A DNA stretch of 64,000 nucleotides from contig NC_090132.1 of the NCBI RefSeq assembly GCF_040581485.1, forward strand, positions 27,787,911 through 27,851,910. The letters run 5' to 3'. How positions within the stretch are numbered: position 1 is the first letter of the stretch; every line of letters starts with the position of its first letter. Shown piece after piece: positions 50,252-62,300 of the stretch. The stretch is from Linepithema humile (lineage: Eukaryota > Arthropoda > Insecta > Hymenoptera > Formicidae). The notes under the pieces were generated by a model, which worked only from the letters and a program-made list of their open reading frames with translations, was not told the DNA's origin and ran no database searches. Both the position numbers and the translations under genes were made by a program.

Positions 50252-53200
50252 TTACGCGCTAGCTTCGTCGATGACAGTGATCATTCTGGTATTAGTATTA
50301 TGTGGTACATTTGTAAAACGCCATTTCGGTTTGGTGTTTGCCTCGTCAGTCGTTGATTGCATGCCACTAGCCTGACCACAGTTAGAGTGACTTGTCTTGG
50401 AGCGCGCCACAGACCACCTGCGTCCACGGCGGTCCGTTATAATTGGCATTTCGGCTATTAGATTGTTTTCGAATTCCGAGAGCATGAGATAATTCTCGAC
50501 CTTGTTACACGAAGTTATGCAATCGCCGATGTAATCAAGCTCCTCCAGTAGATTATCGGGTAAATCCATATCAGCGATACCCTCTTCTGAGATGCAAGTA
50601 AGTTCCGGTTTGTCCGCTACTAGGACGTCTATTGGTTCACCTGTGTGGAACAGAAAGTTTTAATTAGTCTTTTGTTTGCGCACCGTCTATAATATCGCTA
50701 TAATGTTTTATTTTAATGAGAAATTTTTCTGTACATTTTCTTTCTCTTATAAAATTATAATACGCGAGAAAGAGAAATATACCCTGCGCTGGAGTAAGAT
50801 CGGCTCCCAAGACGAGCGCCGCGGCTGTTGCTCCGGCCGCTCCGGCAGCGGCCACGTGAGGTCCTTCGTTCTCGGGTTCCTGGCTGAACGACGGCCTCCT
50901 TCGTTGAGGACAGCTGTCCGATGCGCATATGTGCTTTGTGCCATTAGCTCTGGTATGTTTGTGCTTGGACAAATTTCTTCTATGCAAATCGATGAAAAAG
51001 AGTGTGAAACTGCCGACCAGAACGCACGTGGAGCTGAAGTAGTAGCCAGCTTTACCACCACAACCCACGTTTATGTATCCTACAAAATATTCCATGTCAT
51101 TCAATATATAGAGCAAAAATACGTTTTTAAATATTTTGAAGAATTTTTTGATCTTTGAAAAAATTCGTTTATGAGAGAAAAATACTTTATCAGTGATCGA
51201 ATATATGTTACTGATCGTATATTTATGCTCGTTGGAGCGTTATTGCTATGTTATAGCTTTTTTTTTATTACCCGATATCGGCACCCCGATTGCAATTGGT
51301 ATTGCTTGGGAGCACTGGACAAAACCCCATGTTCTGGCGAAGTTTCGTGCTCTCACTCTTTCGTATGTATACATCTTTAAACTGTAATGATAGCCACCGC
51401 AGAAGATACCTACGGAAAAACCAATGTCTTTTTTTTATTGCTCGTAACAAGACTTCAAGTCTTTTATCGCGTGAGATAAAGAAAAGACGGGTAAATCGCC
51501 GCTAAATCCCTATTACATTGGTTCCACTACTTCCGCGCTTTAAATCATTGATTTTTCAAGATTTTCGTTAATTCGGAGAGAGAACAGTGTGCAGCAAGTT
51601 TCGGAGGTTGATAAATTTATCGCACTATGTATATCGGAAACAATATACTCCTGCCGTTGCCAAAAAAAAACAATTAATGACAGATTTTATCGTATTCCGA
51701 ATTTTCCATAAAAAACATTTTTTATTACGGATGAAAGATGTTTTACCGTAAATCCAAGCGAACATGACGTATCCGTGGTAATTTCCTTGAACGGCGGTGA
51801 GAGCGAGGATGCATAGTCCGCACACAAAGACAGCCGCTTGCGTGAGATATTGGCGGGCTATCCTGCATTCGACGCTGCGATGAACGACCAAAAGTCCGAA
51901 AGCCACGCAACCGAGAGTCCAAGCTAGTCCGAGATAAGCTTGTAGCAGGACGACCGTATCGCCGAGACCTTCCTCCTCGGCTTGATGCGCCTGCATAAAA
52001 AAGCTCCTTTCTCTCAGGCTTTTCCAAAGTTAAAATATGCTGCATCGGGTTTTGATGTTTACTACTTGCGGTCGAAAAATGGTATTCTAAAGACAAAGAA
52101 TTACGAATAGAATGGGAAATATTTGAAACTATTAAAAAGAAAACAGTGGTTTATTTCAATTATATGTGGAAGATCAAATAGAATCTGCAAGATTTTAATG
52201 AAATCCTGTACGTGCGTATGCTACTTTGTAGACACTGGTATATTATTCCGGGTCACTGCTCGCGCTGTGAGAAGCGCTGTTTCACGGAATCTGCTATTGG
52301 ACGCCGAATAAGCATAGAAAGTAGATGTGGCATGCGCGATATCACGTTTCCAAATTCACTTCTTGTCATTACCAGATAAAATATCGGAGTGTTGATCCCG
52401 AACGCCGAAATTCCGGTGGACACCAAGAGGATTCTCACTGTTTTGCTCCTCAGCGTGCTGAAATCAAAAAACGGTGGCCTGTCGTCGACCTTATTCTTGT
52501 CCTTTATCTTGCGCTTTTGATTCTTCAAGTGTAAGATTGCTCTCCTCTGCGGATGATACAGCGAAGCGCTGCGGTAAAAAGTACCGAGAATGAAAGTGAG
52601 AAAGACCACTCCTGTAACAGCTTGAAGACCGAGTCGCCATCCTATTTTGCTGTAATTAAGAGAATTTTAGTTAAATTCTTGACAACGTTCTAATTAATAT
52701 ATACATACCGTGATGATTAATTACAATAGGAAGAAAGTTCTTACATGAGAAAATCGATTTTTAATGGAAATAATAATGATGTAACTACAAATTTTCTATT
52801 GTTTTACAATTTTCAGAAACATAGAAAAATAGTTTACTATTTATTCTTTATTAACAGTAAAAATGCTTCTGAAAATAATATTTTATTTAACATACAATAT
52901 TTAGGAAGATTAATTAGTAAATTTTATTTTCTGTTTTCGCTTGTTCGCTCGTATCGTCGAGTTCACTGAAATAAATTTTTAACGTTGTTTATGATTTAAC
53001 TTACGTGATTGCGCCTTTTATAAAAGCAGACATGACCGCTATACCCAATCCGCTTCCCGACACAATGAAAATTTCGACCAATTCTCTCTTCCTCTTAAAA
53101 TACTGAGCCACCATCAAAGTGCTGCAGTCTCGTGTCATTCCAACTCCAATTCCTGTGTGGAAGAAAGATTGATGATTCGATTCGTTACGATCGTCCCTAA

Positions 53201-56200
53201 CTCTAAATCAGATAACAATTTCGTCCCTTTAGTTGACTATTTTGCGCTTTCGAAATTGTCGCTGAAATTCGGCCCTGGCAAAGTTTCGGACGAGGGGGAG
53301 AGTTAGGGCGAAAATGGATGGAACCGCTAACAGATATAGGCGAAAACAAAGAAAGATGACGCACAGCTATAATAATAACCATTTGGCAAAGTGGCGCCGC
53401 GAACTACGATATTTTCTTTTCACGAATTATTAATGTATTATCACATATCATAGTTTATTATTTTATCATTTTGCCAATTATAATATGTTTTAATTAATTT
53501 ATCTCATTATCTTATTAGTAAAAATTGATTGCAAATATTTATATATTAAGTAATTTAAGAAATTGATATTTTATTCTTATTAAATTATCTCATTTATCTA
53601 AGAATTTTAAAGTTTTATTCGTGATAAAAAATCGGTTGTCACAATACTATAGCAAATTAAATTACAATTAATCTAATAATCGGAACAAAAAAAAATGTAT
53701 AAACTTTTTCTTTTTTTTTCTTTCTTTGTGCTTTATTTATTTCGATGTCACGTGTACTTTGCTCGATACGTAATCGAAACAAAGTTTCGCTGAAATTTTC
53801 ATTCGCATTTTGGTCACACATGTCGATAGCGTAGAACGTTTCTAGAGAAATAACGCTTACGATTGCAAAGGCGATCCTCTGAAGTCTTGTTACCATTATA
53901 ATCCTTACTCACCGACCACAGTGCCGTAACTGAAGAACAATTGGTGAAATTGCGAGGCGAAAGAAGTAAAAAGACAGCCGAGTGCGGTAACTAAGCCGCC
54001 CAAAACTGCCGTGACTCTCGTGCTTTTTCTTCGGCAAAACGCTATTGTTACTGGCGACACCAGCAGGGCAACACTTGTCGACATTGCACCCAGCCATCCT
54101 GTAATTAAAAAATATCGTGAGGACATTGCGAACTTTATTTAACTGAGCGATAAAATCGCTCAAAGAATATAATTGCAACAAAAATAGAGACTAAAGTGCA
54201 ATTATTCTGTTCGATTGTGTTCAGCACTGCAGTAATGCAATGTTGCAGATTCTTATCACTGTGGAAGTACAGATATACATGTCGCAGACGTGTTCATTTA
54301 TTTCTACATTCATGCACAATGCGGCGGAATTAATTCCGCGGTGGAAAAATATACGGCGGAAAGTCTCCTCACGAAGCTGTTATTAACTTTTTGCTGGAAC
54401 GCTAGCGGCGTGCCGTTGATTGACGGCCCCGAAGGAGATGTGACTCTGTGGCGTATCGCTTGCAATCTGCTTCGCAACATAAATGTCAAATCATGCATGG
54501 CAATTTCGAAAGGGTTTCGATCTTCGTTGCGCGTCGCAGATAACAGGACGCTGCGACTGGCACCCGTTTCCCATTTCGTCTGGCATATTGTCCTCTGGCA
54601 CGTCGCTGCTATGCGACTATCTGTTTCATTTCATTCTTTCGCTCGTCAGTCTATTTGTAAGTCGATGCATGCCATCCGACGCCCGCGTGTTCGACGAACG
54701 TCGGACGGCGTGCAGCGAGAAACGCCGGAGCCACGCGCGATACGCGGCAATGCATTTTTCTTGCGGATTTCCAGCTGACATGTCGGCAGTAAAACGGATT
54801 CACTTCGCGACTTGTGTATCGTTTGCCAATAGAATCCCGCAAATCTTCTCCGTAATCGATACTTTACGGTAGGGAACCAAATCGAGGATAAACCGCGATT
54901 CACGATGCCACCGCAAGGAATGTTTATTCTCCACATCGATCAGCTCGTTGCTTCCGATATTGTCCGTTATTAGTATTTGAAAGTAACATATTATGCAAAG
55001 TAATACAGTATACAGACATTTCGTGGACTTAAAACTTAATTGACATTTTTTAAGCACCAAATATTCGGACCCGGCTACATTTTTTTATATTATGTACCTT
55101 TCGTAAAGTATTTTTTACTCTTGCATTCCATTTACTTTCCCCATGCTATTTCCTTTGTCATAAATAGTGGGCCATAATTTTTGTCTAGCACATTTCCAGT
55201 CACCGCAAATGGATTAAATATTTAGTGACTATATATTTCTTTGCACGGACTTGCAATACTGCTGTATCTTCTAAGTAATCTATTGCTGTACCCCAGATAC
55301 CCGGCCAGTCGGAGCCAATAAGGTTACCGCATTGTCATCCATCGTTTCTTAAATGATTTATGATCGTGGCATCTAAAGAATCCTTGAGAAACGCATCGAC
55401 GCGCTAACGAATACGACGCTTCGCACTCATGTTTCATTCTCCCCTTTTTTCATCTTATTCTTGCCACGACATGTTTAGCACGTCTATTGCAACTATGAAA
55501 ATTCATCGATAAATCACGTCTGGTTTCAGGATAAAGCCGCAAACGCTTCTCGCATCTACTTAGCTCCAAAGCAGTATCGAACATCCATGAGCAAATAACA
55601 ATGGTTTACGCATGGTCTACACATAAATCATGTAAGTTATTTTTTTATTATTAAAAAATCTTGAAAACTATCGACCAATTAAATTTACTTTTAAGTATTT
55701 TTGCCGCTTTATCTTTATTACACGTATGTGGCATTTGTAGTTGAAGTTTCGAATAATTTTATGGCTATAAAAGCATTCTGGAATCGCAATTTCCCGAGCG
55801 TGTAAAGTTAGCACCCCGATTTCCCTCCAATTTCTATTGCAAACGTGCGTGCGCGATCGCTCACGCTAAGACGCTAATTAATACCGTCGCCGATAGGCAC
55901 CGAACATTCGATCGCGGTAAAGACCATTTTAATTGCGACACCGGGCTATTAGATGAACGTGATTTCCCTCGCGGAAAGCCGAATCATTTAATTAATTTTC
56001 ACCGTTCGCATCGATGCGCGACCTCATCAATCGTGGCGAGTGTGCTTTATTACGGGAGTAAGTAACGGCCTGGCGGTTACGGTGATAAACGGGCGCCGCG
56101 AGCGAAAAAAGCAGTTATTAATCTCACTGTAACGGTACGACGGATGCGCGTTAAATGTCGCTCGCTACCGGCCGGTGACTTATTTGCGCGGGAACATTGT

Positions 56201-59200
56201 TTAAGCCGGTGCTTTTCACGGGATCTGTCTTTCTGTTTGCCGACGGAATTCCGAAGAGCCTGCGACTATCTTAGAATTCCCTTCTGCACGAGGGGACAGA
56301 TATATATGTCAAGATTCGCCTTGGGGTATACACAGGCTGTTTCCGTTATTATCGTTTAGGACGTTGACGAGGGAGAAAGAACGTGAAAGTTCTGGAGAGA
56401 TTTATATGCAAAGAGTTTTTGCGAAATCCATCAGATTGGACTGCCTCCTCGATAACATATATGTAAAACTCGAATATGTAGAGATACGTGGCAATCATTA
56501 TTTTTTTTTTATTTGGAAATTTGATTGTTGGATAGCTATACTTTGCTTTTATTGCGCGAAATCTGTTTTCAGAATTATTCTTGCAGAATTAATTTCCTGA
56601 ATTAAATATTTTGCAAAAAATAATCTCTAAGTTTACGGATTTTTAAATAAGCACTTAACATTTATGCCTATTAAAATATTTTTTGTTAAATTTATGACGC
56701 TCACTTTGTAGATGTAGAAATCTAAAAATATGCGTAATAATTCCGTAAAATTCAAAGAGGACGTCCGTCGCATAATACTCTATGTTTCGTCACTGCTTGT
56801 GTTTTTCTTTCCGTTGCTTTTCTCGGTCAGGATTCTTTATCGAGAATCATGGGACTAGCGAGTTACTCTTTCCCTCCCTAAGATAGTCTCCGTCAAGGGG
56901 GAGTGAGTGAAATGACAGTGAAAATGAATTGGCGAAAGCAAGTGCGGCTGCCATCAGGGTCAATGACTTATGGAGTTTTATTTAGCGACCTCTTTTGTGT
57001 CTTCGCGAAGAATGAGGAAGCTCGATTCGCGAAAATCCTCTCGTGAGTTTTTTAAGAAGTGATGCAGGCGACTCGAAGCGAGTGTGCATTCGTCTGTATT
57101 CGTCTTTGGATACTTCGCATAATTGTATACTCCGTTTCATTACAAAGTTTTCGAGTTTTCGCGGACTGGTTTAAATGTAGATATATTTCATATTCTCCCC
57201 CAAAAGTGTATGAAACAAATCAAACAATTTAATCAAACAAGTTTTTATTAGTTTTTTTTAATGGAAAAAACAAACTAATTTTCTCCTGAAAGAGGAGAAA
57301 TAAACCCGTAATTTTTTTTTTAAGAGAATTGAGTGTAATATTATTTTTTAATAATTTACATATAACTATATCAGTTTACTAAAACGCGCGTTCAGCTTAA
57401 AATAATTCAAATTGATCGTAATTTTTTCTTTGTAAGTGCTTTTTGTATATTAGAAGTTAGAAACAATATATAGTAAAATAATTAAAGAAATAAATATATA
57501 AAGTATAAATCAGAGAATATGCTGGTTAATAATTTAATCCAATCTTTAACGCGAATTAATAAAGTAACAAACGAAATATCTCAGGCATATAAAGAAAAAA
57601 AAATCCCGCAAACGGAACAAATCAATTAGAGCACTTTCCGTTCTTCAAACGTTCGGGATTCTCGCCAGAAAATACAATCCATTCGTTTGCGCTTGTCCCT
57701 TTGAATTTCCGCTAAGTTGCTCGAATCGACTTGGGTCGCCAAAATTTCAAAACTTTTTCTCGCGTTGTAAAATCAACGAAACTCGTTAAAGCTCGAAAGT
57801 AGTAACACACAAAAAGTGTTGCAAATAAATTGCACCTGACAGATTCGCTTTTATGAGGGCAATAATGCGCAATTCTTCGTGAATAATGATAATGAGTTCG
57901 TAAAGAGTTACTGTTGGCATCGTTGGCTTTGGAATATTAAAAATCAAAATAGAAATAAAAATACAATCTTATATTTTTTTGACAATAAAATGCTTGAAGT
58001 ATATTATCGAGAAGTGACAATATGAAAAATATTCTACATAAACATTTATTTTATATTCTACAATAATAATTAGATCTTAAGTTTTATAAGAATATTGATT
58101 ATTTGCGTCAATCTATATTGCCTTTTGACAAATTGGCAGTACCGCCAATTTGTTTACTTATAGGTTTACCTAAGGGCTTTTGGGACGCCGAAGCGTTAGA
58201 GGCGCGCCGCAGCTTCTATATATTTATAAAAAAATGTTTCATTTTTAATAATTTCCTTGTTCTTAAGTGTGTTTCGATAAAATTTAATTAATATTCAAAA
58301 TGTTAATTATTTATTGTTTACTTATTGGGGGAGGGAGGCTAGATCGAGGCGCTCGAAGATCACAAGCCCCTGGGCATAAATTTTACAAACGCGGCCCTGC
58401 AAATTGGAAATAAAATTCTTATTTTATGTACATCAATATTCTTATACATATATCGATATGTTATGTACATCGGATATTTAATTTATAAAACAACTAACCT
58501 TTACGAAATTGGGTGGGACAAGAAATATTGTTAACAATGTTACCAAAAGTTCACGCACTTATTGTGTCACGTACCTACGTTGAGAAGAGTCTGGCGATAT
58601 CGCTTTGTCCCATCGAGCAATAACCAGGCCCCAACAGCCCCGTGAATTCCCGTAGTGAGAACTTGCACCATGACACTCGTCACGACAATGACCCAACCCC
58701 AACCGTTTTCGGGATAATAATGTTGTCTTATAGTGCAATGCGCAGCATACCTAACATACATAAGATTCGAGCATCACGTCCGATTCGCAATCGGCATTTA
58801 CAAATAATTAAATACCATTGTCATAAATAGTTTTATAACGTTTAGTTTGATTTAGATAAAAATAGAAATTGTTGAAAGAGATAAACATATTGGAAATTCT
58901 GGACTCATTAATATTATCCAATAGTTTTAAAATATTATATAAATTATTAGTTTCTTCAACCATTTTGTTATCTGGACTTTATAAAAGAAATTTATATATT
59001 TATTAATTCAAACGATAGCTCTGGTGAAGTTAAAGCATATTTGAGATACTATTTCGTTTGTTTTGACGCGGAAAAACCATCTAAATCATTTAGTAGTTTA
59101 TAGTTTGTATATTCAAACCTAGGATCAGGATTTGCATCTTCCTCAATTTCTTTTGGCGCTTGAAGGGACACTATTCCCTCGCATTCTCCGGAAAAGCAAG

Positions 59201-59309
59201 GCTCGCCGAGCTCGCCGAGCTCGCCGAGTTCGCCGGAAATCGCAACCCCGCTATCTTCGTAAGTGGGACTTTGTACGATAGTTTTACCGTTGTGCTCTCG
59301 GTTCTTCAT
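50252..59309 (-). CDS. Monocarboxylate transporter-like MFS protein (SLC16 family), 9 exons, 681 aa
   Basis: Predicted plasma-membrane transporter of the SLC16/monocarboxylate-porter branch of the major facilitator superfamily; the substrate cannot be told from sequence. Coding exons (minus strand): 59309-59119, 58750-58575, 54098-53913, 53152-53005, 52649-52373, 51990-51747, 51409-51272, 51079-50783, 50640-50252. All introns are GT-AG, phases agree, and the total is 2046 nt with stop TAA. The family signature before TM1 appears as ENGWGW (residues 78-83; usual form [DE]G[GS][WF][GA]W). The TM4-5 signature appears as YFKRKRELVEIFIVSGSGLG (about 202-221). A lysine/arginine-rich central loop (LKNQKRKIKDKNK) separates the two six-helix halves, and TPIFYL then AHQAEEEGLGDTVVLLQAYL opens the second half. 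The protein is longer than vertebrate MCTs (about 450-500 aa) because of an acidic N-terminal tail (residues 1-75) and a long hydrophilic C-terminal tail ending MITVIDEASA. Intron 2 is about 4.5 kb. The exon 1 donor (GTTTGA at 59118) is weak but is the only in-phase choice found. Confidence 0.93.
54290..54936. other. GC-rich islet with several overlapping open frames inside transporter intron 2
   Basis: Plus-strand frames of 162 and 129 codons and minus-strand frames of up to 96 codons overlap here. None resembles a known family. The openness is explained by low A/T content. It could be a regulatory module of the transporter or a nested transcript. Confidence 0.4.
59199..59229 (-). repeat. 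In-frame 9-bp tandem repeat in transporter exon 1
   Basis: The minus strand encodes GELGELGELGEP from three near-identical 9-bp units in the cytoplasmic N-terminal tail of the transporter. The length would be expected to vary between individuals. Confidence 0.85.
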
Positions 59310-62300
59310 CCCGCGATATAGAATGCTTATACTCTTTGGTATCGATCACGACAAATGACTTCGACTATCTTCTTTAATACGATGTTCATTCTCACTAAAC
59401 GCTGGTCGTTCACTATAGCGCGAGTTTACAGACTGCCGTCGCCGTCGTTCGCGATTTAATTGTCATTTATTATGGACAAATTACGCGTTTTCAGTCATTT
59501 CACTATTCACTAAAAACCGTATTGAGTATCAGATCGTCGTTTTGATTCGCAGCACGAAGTTAACACGGAATATTTGAATTTTTCCTGTGACATAAAATTG
59601 CAATTGATTGCAGATAACAAAAAATTAATTTTAAATTTGCATCATCTGGATTTTATACTAATTTTTATCTATTTTATTATTTATTTGTTAATCTCTATGA
59701 GTTGACGATACATAAGAGTCAAACAGAATAAATAAAATAATCTTTATATATGAAACAGTGATGAATTTTTGAATGATGAGATTAATAGTTATTATTATTT
59801 TTTGTTTTGTGGCAATTAAATAGATAGTCACAATTTGTTATTAATTTTTTATTGATTATAACAATTATTTTATTTGTTTAACGCTTTTGTTATCTTGTTT
59901 TTTATAATAACGCCTCAATAAAATTGCGATTATAATAAAATATCCGTTTCAAAATGAATGAAACAAAATGAATAAAAAAAGTCTTCGTCGATATTTTTTG
60001 CAAATGAATATATTGTTTACTTATTGGATTTTTGTCACTGGTTAAGTTTGAATCTCGCTTGATTCATATTACAATTCGCGATTTTTTATACAAAAATGGT
60101 AAAAGAGCGATTATAGGAGACAGTAAAAGACTGATAAAGTTGAAATCAAAGTCTATTGGGGGTCCGTGAGATAATGCACATTTTTTGTCGTGGGTTTTGT
60201 CGTCAAAGTGGCGTCCGTAGCATGTTTGGCGTTTACATACGCGTGTAAGTGCATTATGCTAAAAGCTAGGCAAACAGAGTCTGCAAAGGGAGCGGTTGCA
60301 AAGCGGTAAGCGAGAGGCGGATACGAATCCTGTCGTAACTGAGAAGGGAATCAGGAAGGAAGGAAAGAAGGAAATGAGAAAGAAAAGGAAAGGAAAGCGA
60401 GAGATGCCGGAGCGTGCCGCGCTTTTAACACACAGCCGGTCCTGCTAATTCAGCGATTGTGTAATTTCGAGCGGGGGCAAACGACCCGTGACTTCGCAGT
60501 GCTTCGGACGACTTACGTGCATACATATATCTTGCATTTAATACCGCGCTCGGTATTCGAGAAGATTTGCCGCACCATGCGTGGCAGAATATTTCGAACT
60601 AGTTTTTTTGAGTCATAAAATTTTGCCATTTCGACGTTTCCCTTATTTGACAGAAGAACTGAATTTTGGAACGCGGTTACGCTTTATTTTGCATAAAAAT
60701 TTATTTATTCTGTGGTATGTTAATGCATGAGATAATTAGCGGACACACTTGATTCAGTTAAACTCGAGTTTATTAATTTTATACGTTCGTATACGTTTTT
60801 GAAATAAACATTTTCTAAAAAATTATTTTTTAAAACATTTCTTGATTTTTTTTAATGTTGTTTTTAATTTTAAGTTATAAACTAATTATATACCTATAAA
60901 TTTATATTAATAAAACTAATAATAAATTAATATTTAATATATGAATTAAAAAATAATTTTGAGCAATATGTGTTTAGAGGGTAGAAATTCTCTATTTATA
61001 TTCCTACTTAAATCATCCATGTACAATCGCAAAGATTTAACGTAACTTCCCGCCGACGTAAAACAAAGGAAACTCGACCATAATTTGCGTGCCGGTAACG
61101 TTGCCACGTTAAAAATATAGCCATACGGCCAGTTTCAACGCAAAGGGGGTCAACGGTGCTACGTGTTGTGGAATCTCGTCGAAATAATGATACCTAAAAT
61201 GAGCGTGACATCCGGTACGATCACGTTACTGAAGTCGTTTCGAAGTAACGACTTCCTCTACTGCTTCACCAATTTAAGATTTTTACACTATCGAAATTTT
61301 ATCGCTTAATTACTGCACCCTATTCTCACCAGAAATCGAATTATATTTGACTATCGGACACGATGATTGAAGATTCCTTCAATTTTATGCATAATTTTTT
61401 ATCGATGACAATTTTTTATCAATATTATAATTGTATTGAATTATGATGAGCGACGCACAGCGGATTCACATCGAATTTTCGGTCAACAATTAGTGATAAT
61501 TTATTCGTTCGTTCGCGAATCGCGAATCCCGAGGGGTCGTCGAAGCGCCAGATGAGAGACGCGTTGCCAAACGCCGACTGGATTCGGCGAGGTAGATCAG
61601 AAGAGATGCGCGCTTCGCGAGCCGAGCTTGCGTAGGAGAAGCGAACGAACCAATCCTCTCGTTCCCCTGGACTCGCCACGTGCTTTAGTGGCAACGGGTT
61701 CGCGACGGGACTAACCGTGGAGTAAGATGAAACCCTGCTGCCTCTGTAACGATGTTGTTTGCTAGCGAGCGACGTAGTTTTATCATTGTTATATGTCTGA
61801 AACGTAATACGTTTCAACGGAGTTAAATCACCGCGTCCCCTCATAGAGAAGAAATAACAATAGATTACAAAACAAAATTAGCCTACTGAAATCGGGAAAA
61901 AGAAGCTTTTCGTCTTGGTTTCTGGCTAGAACAGTCTTGTGAAATAATAGTGAATAGCGATGTAGAAATAATAGCTCGAGTAAAGACTTTATTTTTGCGC
62001 AAATAAATATTATGAAATAATGATTAATATTACAAAAATTGTAATAATAAGTAAAGTAATTTGTTAATTCTTACGAATTTCTAGCACAGGATTGCGATTG
62101 AGTTGCAATTTTTTTTATTTTACCTAATGGTTTTCAGAAACGGGATATACATATATGAAAAGAAGGAAATTAAGCGCAGCTTGAAATGCATAAAAACTCG
62201 ACGAATGCTATAAAATTAAAAATTTTATCTCTCTGACATTGATCTTGATGACAGACTTTCGTGTGTACGAAATATTCATTCATATGATAATCGAGCAGTC

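Noticed and set aside
50676..51158. 160-codon plus-strand frame
   Set aside because: Antisense shadow of transporter exon 8 and its introns.
60345..60400. Purine-rich GGAAGGAAAG tract
   Set aside because: Simple low-complexity sequence; no reason to assign function.
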